This document shows, one piece after another, positions 36,481 through 49,000 of a stretch of DNA of 64,000 nucleotides (position 1 is its first letter; every line of letters begins with the position of its first letter). This stretch comes from Cucumis sativus. Taxonomy: Eukaryota > Streptophyta > Magnoliopsida > Cucurbitales > Cucurbitaceae. The stretch lies in NCBI RefSeq assembly GCF_000004075.3, contig NC_026656.2:13082001-13146000 (forward strand), given 5' to 3'. Made by a program: the position numbers and the translations under genes. Under the pieces are notes generated by a model. That model saw only the letters and a program-made list of their open reading frames with translations. It was not told the DNA's origin and ran no database searches.

Positions 36481-38876
36481 ATGGCTGGCCAAAGCTTTCT
36501 CCTTGATATATCCATGCTTCTTGGTTTGATGGCGATTTTATCATCATGTGGGAGTTGTAGCTTTCACACTGAACTTTCCCTTGAAGAAGCAACTTTGAAA
36601 GATCTCCAACGTGCTTTCTATCAAAACAAACTCACCTCCAGGCAACTTGTCGAGTTTTACCTCGAACAAGTGCGTAGACTTAACCCCATCCTAAAAGGGA
36701 TTATAGAAGTGAATCCAGATGCTTTAGACCAAGCCTCTCGAGCTGACCTCGAGCGCAAGAAAAGCTCACCAAGATCTTTGTCTCCACTTCATGGCATTCC
36801 TGTACTTGTAAAAGATAACATTGCAACCAAGGATAAGCTCAACACAACCGCTGGCTCTTTTGCTCTACTTGGCTCTGTTGTTCCTCGTGATGCAGGTGTG
36901 GTTACTAAGTTGAGGATGGCAGGTGCAATCATATTTGGAAAAGCGAGCCTGAGCGAGTGGTCTTACTTCAGGTCCAATGCACTTCCCAGTGGTTGGAGCG
37001 CTAGGGGTGGCCAAGGCAAGGTGTGTAACTTTTCCAACTTCAATAATTGTCTGTTTCTGAAAGAGGAAGATTATCACTTTAGATAACGCGGAGTTTCATT
37101 TCAAAATCAATTGATGATAATGAGCAACTTACAACTTAGTTTATCTATCTTAAAAATATTTCGAGGTTCTTTCATTTTTTCAGGAAATACACAATATATC
37201 TATTAAGATGGAGTTACTTTTGAGTGTTGGAGATATAAAGAATCCCATGTTAAAAAAACCAAGAAAATTTTCACTCCATATAATATAGATGAGCTACTCT
37301 TTTTGCATTGAGTGTTCTTGGACTGGATACCGAGTTTTATTTTTAGACCATGTCAAGTCACCTATTGATCGCCTAAAAGCTTACAGTTGATAAATTCAAT
37401 TATACCAATACTTATATATCTCTCACGATTGAATAAAAGAAGATTTTGAGCTGTTGACATACTCAGATTCAGCAAACAGAGTGATTTAAGTTCAAAATAT
37501 CTCTAAGTAAGCTAGACTGTCCAATTAAAAGAAAAGAGATTTGTTTTGAATCAACAACAAACTAAAGATCACCCATATGCGCCATATGTTTGCAGAATCC
37601 TTACACAATGGGAGAACCGTGTGGCTCCAGCAGCGGCTCTGCCATATCTGTTGCAGCAAATATGGTTACAGTTTCACTGGGAACCGAAACTGATGGATCA
37701 ATATTATGCCCTTCTACTCTCAACTCAGTAGTTGGCATTAAACCCACAGTAGGTCTCACCAGTAGAGCAGGGGTCGTTCCGATCTCTTCGAGGCAGGACA
37801 CTGTCGGGTAATCAATTTGTCATCATTGAAATTTTCCCATTTATATTTGTATCCAAAGGAAGTACTTTCTGCTGAATGAGTGATGATGAAACAGGCCTAT
37901 TTGTAGAACAGTGTCAGATGCGGCTTATGTTCTAGAAGCCATTGTAGGAGCGGATAGATATGACAATTCAACAATTGAAGCATCAAAATACATTCCAAAA
38001 GGAGGATATGGCCAATTTCTAAGGGCTGGTGGGCTGAAAGGAAAGAGAATAGGAATTGTGAGGGAATTCTATGATTTTGGTCCTGATGACACTTTCTACA
38101 CTCAAGCTTATGAGAAAGTCGTCAAAACCTTGAAGTAAGAAAGCAATCTCACTTTTCATAAACCATCTTTTTTTTATATAATTATGTTAGAGGTTTTTAT
38201 CTGACCCTTTGTCATCAATAACATGAAAGGAAAGGAGGAGCAATATTGGTGGACAATCTGATGATAGACAACCTAGAGCAAATCTTTGACGGTTCAAGTG
38301 GGGAACAGATTGCATTGCTTGCCGAATTCAAAATATCCTTAAATGCCTATCTCAAAGAGCTAGTTGCTTCTCCAATTCGATCCTTGTCAGATGCAATAGA
38401 ATTCAACAAAAAGAACTCAAAACTTGTGAGCGACTATCATCTATTCTGTTCTAATTTTACAAAATCCGCACAACACAAAAGGCAAACTATCATAACAATG
38501 AAATCTTATCACTATGTAGGAAAATCTAGAGTATGGTCAGGAGGAATTTCTAAAAGCAGAAGCCACAAATGGAATCGGAGATGCAGAAAAGGCAGCATTA
38601 GCCAGATTAGCAAAACTGTCAAAAGATGGATTTGAGAGACTGATGATTAAGAATAAGCTTGATGCAGTAGCAGCTCCTGGTTCGCTAATATCTCCTGTTT
38701 TTGCAATTGGAGGTTTTCCTGGAGTTAGTGTACCAGCTGGATATGACCCTCAAGGGAATCCCTATGGTATCTGCTTTGGAGGATTAAAAGGATTCGAGCC
38801 AAGGCTGATAGAGATTGCATATGGATTTGAGCGTTTGACTAAGAGTAGAAAGCCCCCTTCAATTAAGAGACAATAA
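36481..38876 (+). CDS. Amidase-signature family hydrolase, amidase 2
   Basis: Five exons (36481-37020, 37596-37807, 37895-38134, 38230-38425, 38520-38876) give 514 residues. K111 in IPVLVKDN, the CGSSSGSA loop (about 189-196) and S215 in GTETDGSI form the expected Ser-cisSer-Lys centre. The first 25 residues (MAGQSFLLDISMLLGLMAIL) are a probable signal peptide, so it is likely secretory or vacuolar. An upstream in-frame ATG at 36436 would prefix 15 charged residues. The start at 36481 aligns with amidase 3 and keeps the signal peptide at the N-terminus. It is very close to amidase 3 (most residues of exon 1 identical) and less close to amidase 1. All splice borders are canonical and nothing is broken, so it is presumably functional. 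Confidence 0.9.
37335..37420. repeat. TRIM-like LTR fragment in amidase 2 intron 1
   Basis: The words GACCATGTCAAGTCACC, ATTGATCGCCTAAAAGCTTA and AAATTCAATTATACCAATAC match the LTR-like sequence near 10245-10310 at moderate identity. Confidence 0.45.
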
Positions 38877-39633
38877 ATTATCCATCTATGGATGAAATCT
38901 TAAGGTTTGCCAGAAGCTATTAGACTTGTAATGTTTAATCCTTGTGATGAAACTACATGTTTCAACAAGTAATAAAATGATTTCCTTAATTTAAATACAA
39001 AACTTCTAAGATATTAACTGACAATATTTAACGTAGGTGTAGAAAGAAAGCCCTGCTGCTAAACCTGTTTGTTGAGAAAATGAAATCGATGGAAAAATAT
39101 AGATGTTAGGGAAGAAAATCAATGTCTCAATGTTTGTTTAACGTTAAACAAAGAGAATGTGAGAGCGAAATCCAAAGGTTGTGTTACTCAAAATGCGGTA
39201 CCCAAAATTGTGATACACAAAATGTTGTATAACAAATGTGATACTAAAAAATGTTGAACTGAAGGCATTCACTCTACTATGAATTTCCATCCTATTGATA
39301 TGAATTCACTTTTAACGCATTGCATTGGTAAATTGGATTCAAAGACTGGGTTGGAATTATCTTCAATGGTATAGTGATATAACAATCTTCATGAAAGGCA
39401 GACCAGTGGTGAATCCAAGTTGTGATTAACTTTCCAGTTCAATACAAACTGTAATGGAACCTAACCCAGATTACAAATCTGATACATAACGAGATTTCAT
39501 TATACCATTCCTAATTAGAAGAGACAATTAAATTGCAAGAACAATGGGCTTCAATGATGCAATATGAGAATCAAGAACAAAGTCGACAATAGCCTATATC
39601 AGGGAATTGATAATAATACTGTTTCAGAGAGAA
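38877..39633. repeat. Downstream arm of the amidase segmental duplication, left copy
   Basis: This spacer aligns in blocks with 44402-45509. Shared words include AAGCCCTGCT(G/A), ATTCACTTTTAACGCATT, GGTGAATCCAAG, TTAAATTGCAAGAAC and ATATCAGG. The right copy is longer because of insertions between blocks. The homology runs up to the start of the dirigent gene in both copies. Confidence 0.8.
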
Positions 39634-39672
39634 ATGAAAAAGAAGCTGGAAATTACCAGGACGATATATCAA
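39634..39672 (+). pseudogene. Truncated dirigent 5' relic after amidase 2
   Basis: ATG at 39634 and the following about 26 bases (...CTGGAAATTACCAGG) align with the first codons of the dirigent gene at 45510 (...ATGGAGATTACCAAG). The same conserved upstream sequence precedes both. After about codon 9 the similarity stops and no dirigent domain follows. It is thus the stump left where the duplicated segment ended or was later deleted. Confidence 0.55.
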
Positions 39673-39741
39673 TATTATCCTTCTTTATGATTTTTTCTCT
39701 CTTTTGTCCAACCAGTCTTCGTCATTCTCTCTGGCTTCCTC

Positions 39742-39819
39742 TTCTTTCGTCTTCACGCACGAGCTCTCTCCAACTTCCTCTTCTTTCGTCTTCACGCACG
39801 AGCTCTCTCCAACTTCCTC
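39742..39819. repeat. Perfect 39-bp tandem duplication
   Basis: Two identical 39-base units starting TTCTTTCGTCTTCACGCACG (39742-39780, 39781-39819), preceded by a diverged partial third unit. The unit is 13 codons long, so open frames pass through it on both strands. No protein family is recognised. Confidence 0.9.
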
Positions 39820-42262
39820 TTCTACTCCAGCACAGCATGCATGGGCAAGAAACTTCTTCGAGAGAGACTTAAAGATGGGTGGTGGGAGAGTGAGACCAAC
39901 TGAAGATGGGCGAGAGTGACACCAAGCGAGAGAGACTGAGAGAAGAGTGACACCAACATGCAAGACTAAGAGAGATTGAGCCAGACGGAGACAAAGGAGA
40001 TTGCTTCTTCCCCATGCACGTGAGTGTATTTTGGTCAGCAAAGGATCATTCAACATTTTAAAAAATAAAAATGAATTATTTTCCTTCCAATTTTTGGATC
40101 ATCACAAATTCGACTCTTTTTTCATTTCACTTCTAATTGCTCACTTTATTTTATTTAAAAATCATTTCAAGATCCTACCATTAGCAAAAATGTTATCATG
40201 ATAACATTAGAAACGTGAAGTCTCCAATTTAAAAAAATATGAATATTGGTGAAAATTTTAAAGACTGCAGGAAAGTTCATGAAAATTGTTTCAATTAGTT
40301 AATTGTTAGTTAGTTGTAGCAAATATAGATTTAGATTGTAGTTCAAGAACAACTTTTAATTATCCTTTCTTTATCTATTTTGATGGTTATAGACTCATAG
40401 AACATGTCAAATAATTTCACATTTAATCATTAGATAAAAAATAATTAATTATGTAAAGTGAGATTTTAGCTTCTTATTGAATTTCCTCGTATAGAAAAAC
40501 TAGAGAACTACTTCAAAACTAAAGAACTACGTAATGGTTAGTTGAATTATGTAATTAAACTATGACGACTTTTATTATTTTAAAAAAATCGTAGTTAGAG
40601 GCTTGTCATTAGCGTACTCTTAATTCACAACCTAAATCTATCGATGGTTGACAATTAGATTTCGATCACAATACACTACTAACATAACATGTATTCTATG
40701 ATATATTTCAAATGTCTTTTTCTTACTTCAGTTTTGTTTTCTCAATGACTCAAGAAAATATTAAAAATAATTCCATGCAATTTTTTTTCAAAGTAACTAT
40801 AAAAATTAGCGTGGAAAACTCTTTACTAAAATAGTTATGTGTAAAAGAAATATAGCTAAATTTGTTAATTTTAACTTCTAATTTAACTAAAGTTTTAACT
40901 AAGAGTCATAGGAAAGTCTATAAATACCGTGTATTACTTTGATATTTGATGATGACAAAAACTGAACTTAAATAATATCTTGTTCCCAAACACAATGGAC
41001 ATAGGCACTTGCCAAAACACTTTAAAATCATGTGTGTTCATCTTCTCCTTCTACTTCTCTTCATCTCACCATCTCCTAAAAGAAACTCAAACAACTAAAC
41101 CTAGAAAAATACAGGAAAGAAAGAAAGGAGAAGAAAGCTTGGAGAACTCTTATTAATCTTCTGTAATCCAAAATCACACACAAAGTGAAAAGCAAGAGAA
41201 ATTGAAAGACCGTGGAGAGAGAACCCATAATTACATGAAGATAGGTGGTTTCTTTGTGTCCACACACGTGACTTCCACTACAACTAGAAATAATTAAACT
41301 ACTTCATGGGACCCAGAAATGATATATTGGAAGAATCTTTTGGCTCTTCCAATATCAATAGGTTGATTGTTTTGCTCATGTATCTTCCAACTAGTTTCGT
41401 TCAAGTAACGGATTCTAGCCAATTGAAAAGATCTTCTGATCAACGATATATAACTGAAGCTTAAAACATACCTAGTAATAGATTTCTACACTATTTTATT
41501 AGTAGTGTTATCAATGATATGAAGATAGAGTATCAAATATATACTCTATCATCCAAACAATCTATGAATGATATAATTTTACCAACGATAGATTTACATA
41601 TTGTGTCATATTAAATCTATCAATCAAAAAAGTTTATTACTACTAATAACAAAATCTATTATTTTATATACTCTTGGAGATAAATGTAAATTGTATTATA
41701 TCTCTAATTTTTTAGATTTTACTATATTTTTATATTTGCAAATGCCCTAATTTTTCTTCTATTTCCAAAAGTTTTGGTTAATTATCTCATAAAAGCATTT
41801 TTCTTTTCTTTTTTATAATCTATCTCTAGAAAAAAGAAAAAAAAAAAACCTATAAAAATGATTTGTAATAGTAGTAGTGAGTGTAGTTATCAATATAAAC
41901 CAAGGATAGAAGCAATTCCTAATCAAAGACTCGAGAGTCAAAACATACTTTTTCTAGAATTTCATTTGGGTGTGTCTCTTGAAGAAAAAATCATTTTTGG
42001 TCATTGCTAACACTACAAATTTTAGATAAATGATATTTTTAAAAATGGCACACATATATTAGCATACTTCAACTTGACATGAATCTTCTTATTAGGCCAT
42101 GAATCTTCAACTCAAAGTTAAAAGTTTTGATCTCCATAAAAAAAAATGGGTCTAAGAATTAAAGTGTTCTTGATTCTCAAAAAGATATTTCCACAAAGGA
42201 GTGGAGCATACTCCACTTGATCGTTGACTGATAAAATAAACAGATTCACGAACTAAGCTCCC
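39820..42262. other. Spacer between dirigent relic and amidase 3
   Basis: A purine-rich, GAGAGTGA/CACCAA-repetitive stretch (39880-40000) follows the 39-bp repeat. The remainder is AT-rich with no gene seen. Homology with the amidase 2 upstream region resumes near 42178. Confidence 0.5.
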
Positions 42263-44401
42263 ATGGCTGCCCAAAGCTTTCCCATTTACATATCCATGCT
42301 TCTGGGTTTGTTGGCAATTTTATCATCATATGGGAGTTGTAGCTTTGACACCAACTTTTCCATTGAAGAAGCAACTTTGAAAGACCTCCAACTTGCTTTC
42401 TACCAAAACAAACTCACCTCAACGCAACTTGTTGAGTTTTACCTCGAACAAGTGCGTAGATTTAACCCCATCCTGAATGGGATCATAGAAGTGAATCCAG
42501 ATGCTTTAAACCAAGCCTCTCAAGCCGACCTTGAGCGCAAGAGAAGCTCACCGAGATCTTTGTCTCCACTTCATGGCATTCCTGTACTTGTAAAAGATAA
42601 CATTGCAACCAAGGATCAGCTCAACACAACGGCTGGCTCTTTTGCTCTGCTTGGCTCTATTGTTCCTCGTGATGCAGGTGTGGTGACTAAGTTAAGGAAG
42701 GCAGGTGCAATTATCTTTGGGAAAGCGAGCCTGAGTGAGTGGTCCGATTTCAGGTCCTATGAACAGCCCAATGGTTGGAGCGCTAGGGGTGGCCAAGGGA
42801 AGGTGTGCAACTTTTCCAAATTCTTCAATAATTGTCTGCTTCTAAGTGAAATCACACAAAAACGAATCTGTAGCACACAGTAGGACGTTACATGTCAAAA
42901 TATATTTTAAATAATAGGATGATTACAGAAGATTTTGAAAGTGTAGAACTACTCAGATTCTGCCAATAAACAATCCTTTCAAGTTTTTAACTAAAAATAT
43001 CTCGTTAATATCAGCCTCTAAGCTATCTTTTTCTAAAAAATCAATCAATTAGAGAGTCCAATTAAAAAACAGCAAAAATTAGATTTAAATCCACAACAAA
43101 CTAAGAGCAGTACATATGTTTGCAGAATCCTTACACAATGGGAGAACCGTGTGGCTCAAGTAGCGGCTCTGCCATATCCGTTGCAGCAAATATGGTTACA
43201 GTTTCCCTGGGAACCGAAACTGATGGATCAATATTGTGCCCTTCTACTCTCAACTCAGTAGTTGGCATCAAACCCACAGTAGGTCTCACAAGTCGAGCAG
43301 GGGTCGTTCCGATCTCTTTGAGGCAGGACACTGTAGGGTAATCAATTTGTTTCTGATGAATTGTTGCTATTTATTTAAGTATCCAAAGGAAGTATTTTCT
43401 GCTGAATGAGTTATGATGGAACAGGCCTATTTGTAGAACAGTAGCAGATGCAGCTTATGTTCTAGATGCCATTGCGGGACCAGACAGATATGATAATTCA
43501 ACAATTGAAGCATCAAAATATGTTCCAAAAGGTGGATATGGTCAATTTCTAAAGGAAGATGGGCTGAAAGGAAAGAGAATAGGAATCGTGAGAAAATTGT
43601 ATGATTTTGGCCATGATGATGTGTTCTACATTGGAGCTTTTGAGAAAGTTTTCAAAACCCTGAAGTAAGAAATCAAACTCACTTTTCATAAACCATTTCT
43701 TAATAACTCATGTTAGAGGTTTTTAACCAACTCTTTTGTCTTCAATAACATGAAAGGCAAGGAGGAGCAATATTGGTAGACAATTTGACGATCAACAGCT
43801 TTCATGTAATCACTGGCAGTTCAAGTGGAGAGTGGACTGCAGTGCTTGCTGAGTTCAAAATATCTATAAATGTATACCTCAAACAGCTAGTTGCATCTCC
43901 AATTCGATCCCTGTCAGATGCAATAGAATTCAACAGAAAGAACTCAAAACTTGTGAGCAATTATCATCTATTATGTTCTAATTTTACAATCAACATAGCA
44001 AAAAGCGGACTATCATAACATTGCAATCTTGTCATAAGTAGGAAAAGCTAAAGGAGTATGGTCAGGAGTTATTTCTAGAAGCAGAGGCAACAAAAGGAAT
44101 CGGAGGTGCAGAAAAGGCAGCATTAGCCAGATTAGCAAAACTGTCGAAAGAGGGATTTGAGAGATTGATGATTAAGAATAAGCTTGATGCAATAGCAGCT
44201 CCTGGTCGGTTAATCTCTCATTTTCTTGCAATTGGAGGTTTTCCTGGAGTTAGTGTACCAGCTGGATATAACCCTCAAGGGCTTCCCTTTGGCATTGGCT
44301 TTGGAGGATTAAAAGGGTTCGAGCCAAGGTTGATAGAGATTGCATATGGGTTTGAGCATTTGACTATGGGTAGAAAGTCCCCTTCACTTGGGAGACATTA
44401 A
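42263..44401 (+). CDS. Amidase-signature family hydrolase, amidase 3
   Basis: Five exons (42263-42802, 43126-43337, 43425-43664, 43757-43952, 44042-44401) give 515 residues. Exons 1-4 have exactly the same lengths as in amidase 2, and exon 5 is one codon longer. K111, the CGSSSGSA loop and S215 in GTETDGSI are all present, so it should be active on a carboxamide of unknown identity. The N-terminus MAAQSFPIYISMLLGLLAIL is a probable signal peptide. Intron 1 (323 bp) is shorter than in amidase 2 (575 bp), partly because amidase 2 carries a TRIM-like fragment there. The promoter differs from amidase 2 at the TATA position. Confidence 0.9.
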
Positions 44402-45509
44402 AAGTGATTCAACCACGGATGAAATTTTTTAGGACAGACTTTGATAAGTTTACCAGAAGCAATTAGAATGGCAATTGTTTATCTTTATGATAAAGCTACA
44501 CGCTTCAATAAGTAGTAAAATGTTTCCATTAATTTAATACATTCTCTTTTGATATTTTGGCACGTGAAATGAACTGTACACTTGTTTAACTTGTCCAGAG
44601 GTTCTGTAGAAAGAACGACATGCTCCAGTGAGTTAGCCAGCAATGCAATACGTAGCCTAATGGTTCAAGATTTACTGACCAAACATTCATTCATCTACAA
44701 GCACTGAACAAGCATCAACACTGTCTTTCACAACAACCATCCCCCCTTGAGATAAAAAACTAATTTTATTATTCAAATCGCTTAAAAAGAAACAACATCT
44801 ATCTGTGGAGTTCAGGGTACTCAACAGCCACACAATTCTTCCTCATTCCAAACTTCATTATGGCTAATTTCTCTAACTCTAGATGAAGAAAGGAAGCCCT
44901 GCTAGTAAACCTGTTCTGCATAACCTCTAACCATCTTTTACAATTATGAGAATTGATCATCATTGATCCTTCGTTCGTTTCTAATGAACCTAGATATGTA
45001 TAATTAATATGTTTCCCGATCCATATGGATCGTCTGCCAACAAAATGCTGTTCTATATTGAAAGAGCCTTCAGCTAAATCAATATCTCATGCCCATTAGT
45101 GTCTTTCCTAAATTATGCTCAGATTGACCAACCTTTTTTCTTATAACCAAAATGATATTCATTATATAAATCCATTTTCTCTACAATGCATTTCCATCTT
45201 ATTAAGACAAATTCACTTTTAACGCATTTGCATTTGCATTGGTAAAATGGATTCAAAGACTGAGTTGGAATTGACTTTCAACGGTAATATTGATATAGAA
45301 AACTCCATGAAAGGAAGGCCAGAGGTGAATCCAAGCTATTGTTAACTTTCCATTTCAAAATAAACATAATTCATATTACAAATATAACAAATTACAAAAC
45401 TTCATTACCATTCCTAATCAGCAGATACAATTAAATTGCAAGAACCATCGGTTTCAATCACGCAGTATAAGAATCAAGAACCAGTTCCACAACATTCAAT
45501 ATCAGGAAA
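44402..45509. repeat. Downstream arm of the amidase segmental duplication, right copy
   Basis: This is the counterpart of 38877-39633 and leads directly into the intact dirigent gene. It has about 350 extra bases relative to the left copy, mainly between 44530 and 45170. Confidence 0.75.
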
Positions 45510-46085
45510 ATGACAAGGAACATGGAGATTACCAAGCTAGCGATGGGGGTTCTCGTCCTCTTCCTCTCCGCCATATCTGCGCGTTCCGAGTACTACTCCA
45601 AAACTGTCCCAAGGGTTCAGTTAAAGGAGAAGGTAACCAATCTCCATTTCTTCCTTTTCGACATCCTGAGCGGGAAAAAACCCAGCGCCGTCGAAGTAGC
45701 GCATGCAAACATAACCATAGGCGAGCAGTCAGCGACTCCATTCGGCAGCGTCTACGCCGTCGACGACCCGCTCCGGGAAGGACCCGACCCGGAATCAAAA
45801 GTAATCGGAAACGCGCGTGGGCTGTACGTATCGGCAAGCCAAGGCGCAGACTTGTGCTTGGCGATGTATATTGATTACGGATTCACAACGGGGCCGTTCA
45901 ACGGAAGCTCGATCAGCGTGTTTTCGAGGAATCCGGTGACGGAGCAGCGACGGGAGGTGGCGGTTGTGGGCGGGAGAGGGAAGTTTAAGATGGCTAGAGG
46001 GTTTGCAAAGCTGAAGACGCATTACTTGAATGTCAGTAATGGCGATGCGATTATAGAGTATAATGTTACTGTGTTTCATTACTAA
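45510..46085 (+). CDS. Dirigent family protein 1
   Basis: A single uninterrupted frame of 191 residues, the usual size for intronless dirigent genes. Dirigent proteins act in the apoplast and guide stereoselective phenoxy-radical coupling (lignans, related phenolics) or other cyclisations. A signal peptide (about residues 5-26, MEITKLAMGVLVLFLSAISA) is followed by the beta-barrel domain: LHFFLFDILSGKKPSAVEVA, FGSVYAVDDPLREGPDP, ARGLYVSASQ, FNGSSISVFSRNP, REVAVVGGRGKFKMARGFA and GDAIIEYNVTVFHY. N-glycosylation sequons occur (NGSS, NVS, NVT). The ATG at 45510 is conserved in the truncated copy at 39634; the ATG at 45522 is an alternative. The catalytic outcome cannot be read from sequence. Confidence 0.92.
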   Translation: MTRNMEITKLAMGVLVLFLSAISARSEYYSKTVPRVQLKEKVTNLHFFLFDILSGKKPSAVEVAHANITIGEQSATPFGSVYAVDDPLREGPDPESKVIGNARGLYVSASQGADLCLAMYIDYGFTTGPFNGSSISVFSRNPVTEQRREVAVVGGRGKFKMARGFAKLKTHYLNVSNGDAIIEYNVTVFHY

Positions 46086-49000
46086 ATTGGAGAAGAAAGG
46101 AGCAGTTGGATTTTGATTTGTGATTTTGAGGATAGTGACATTTTTAATAAATTGGTTCATCATATCAGCATTAAGGGGTGATTCATACGAATCTAAAATG
46201 ATACAAATTATAAAGATTGAATGAAAAGTGATTTTCTTTTTAAATTATCCAAATTTTAAGTGGATTAAAAGTGGTCTATCATTTGCATTTACTAACTCCT
46301 CCATCAATACTATTGGCGCTTGCAACTCAAAACCTTACTTTCATGCACAATATTTTATATTTCATACTTTATGCTTTATGCCTTGTGTTTTATATGTTAT
46401 ATATTAGATTTTCGTTTATCCTTCTTTATCCTCAATGCTAATAATCGTGTTTAATACTCAATGTTCAATACTTATACTTTATATATTTTGACACTTGATG
46501 CTCAATACTAAAATAAACATACAAAAAAATGAAGAGTAGAAATGCAAAATAAAAAGAGAAACGGAAGAAGAAATCCATATTAAGGATGCAAATGAAAAAA
46601 GTGTAAAAACCAAACAAATGTAAAATAAAACTACACAAAAAAATCATAAAATAAGAAAAAAAACAAAAATATCGGTATTGTCAAAATAGCAAAATATTGA
46701 AACTACTTATAAAATATAGGAAAATTCATTAAACTCCCATTTAAGTTACTTTTACTTATAATAAAAAAATTTAAAAGAATTTAGAAAAAAATTACAACAC
46801 AAAGGGAAGAGGAAGAAAACATTTAAAGCTAAAATGATAATTTTACATAGGAACTACATAAGCAAAATGCCAATTTTCATTGGTTTTAAAAAAGTACCTA
46901 TTTTTCATTCGAGCCTTTATTTCCCAACATCAAGGTCCTATTCTTATATTAACATATATAACAAAAGAGATGGTGACAAATATAGCAATTAGATTCAAAA
47001 TATTAACATATATAACAACTTTTTTAAAAATAGCAAATATAACAAAATCGGTTAAAATCTATTAACGATATAAGTTTATCACTTATAGACCATATTGTAA
47101 AATATGAGTCTAGTCACTGATAGACTATAAACCATAAATCCTAAACGATAGAAGTTTATCATCAATATTGACAAATTTTGCTATATTGTCAATTTTTTAA
47201 ATGTTGTTATACACTTAATTATTATTTCTAAAATTACTATAAATTATAATTACCCTATAATAAATATGAGAAATTCATGATTCTAATATCTAACACTAAC
47301 AATATCTATAATAATATCAATAATAGCGAGTGGGTCCATGTAAATGTCAAATTGATTGAGCATCTTTAATTCCTCGATCAATTACAATATTTAATTACAA
47401 AAATTTGACCCTATTTTTAGTTCTATCATATGCACAGCCTTGTTCTTTACAATCATGAGTCGGAAAAATGTCATCAAATTCTAGAATGTCTCTATTGAAT
47501 CATGTCAAGGGTTTAAAGTAACATTTTGGTTAGCTTAAACTCAACACAGATATGAACTTGCTTTTAAGTAGTTAATATTTTTAACTATAAAACTACTTTT
47601 TTTTCTTTTTTTTTTTTTTTTGGCTCTCCTACAAGAGTCATAGTAAAGATTGTTAATAGTTGAGTGAGTTCGTTGCTTTCATTATCAATAATATTTTTCT
47701 TATTTCTTAGATTAAGTCTTACATACATATTGTGAAGCATTATCTTTTCTTTTTTCAATATCTTTTTGTGTAAATTTTTGTATGTTATTAATAGTATGTA
47801 TACTAAAGTCATTGTTAGTCATGACAACCTCTTTTAAAAATGCTATTAAATATTACTTGATCAAAGAAAAAAAGTTTATAAGTATGAGCAAAGAAAATAG
47901 GTGCTACCAACAAAAAAAAAAAAAAAAATTGTTGCAACTATGCTTATGCAATCGAGGTGGTACGTCAATAAAAATATGTCATGTGGCTAGATTTTTTTTA
48001 TTATATAAGAAAATAGATTGTACATTTTCTAAATGAATTACGTTAAACTTAAAGATATTACGAAATATAATACATTAGTTTAGGGTTTAAGATCGAAGGT
48101 TTAATTAGTGTTTAGAATGTATACTGATTCTTCACGTCAAACACACCCTCTAGAAGGTGAATAATTTTCTAAATGAATGAAGTATTTTTGCAATTAATTT
48201 GGACAAACAACCCTACCTCATTTTTCCAAAATTGGAATAATAGGTGAACTACCATAATATTTTTGGGACCCTACCCCTTTACCAAATTGAAACTATTTTC
48301 TTGTTGAGTTGAGTTGTTGTTCTTACACTTTTTCCATGATTCCAATTTTCTTGTTTCAATAACTATGATCCATATATAGTCAACCATATAAAAATATTAT
48401 AATGCCTTGTAATATAATAATGAAGAGTCTAAAGGATCTTTTGCCTAAAATAAACAAATAATAGAAAGTAACCTTTTTGATTGAAAAATTATATATGTGT
48501 TTGACCATTTTAAGATATCTATTTATTTGTATTTCTCGTCATAAATCTAATCTTATGTATTTCTCAATTTTTTAGTACATCCCTTAAGTTGTGTTGATAG
48601 AAAAAGAAAATAAGTTAGATTTTATAATTAACAGAATATAATTATTAAGTTACAAAACTCTAGTTTAGGCAATTGCTGGTGGTAAACAAAAGTACATTTG
48701 AAGCATATGTTCAACTTCTATAATTTTGATCATCTAAAAAAAAGTAGTTTTTTTTTTTTTTACGCCATTTGAACTGTTGGTAGAAAGGTCGAAAAAATCA
48801 GATATGACTATGCCAACACCAAAATGGACTAATGTTGAGAATTTCATTCACCCCATCTAATGGTCATTGTGTAAGTGCAACGTCTTGATGGTTTTAGAAA
48901 AGGAAATGAATGAACCGAGATCATATATGAATGAGAGTCATCTTCAAGGTACGTAGAATTTTTTGAATGCTCATTGAATTAGAAGCCAAGTTCGACAGTA

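Noticed and set aside
45529-46163. Minus-strand frames across dirigent 1
   Set aside because: Antisense shadows of a GC-rich coding exon with no family resemblance.
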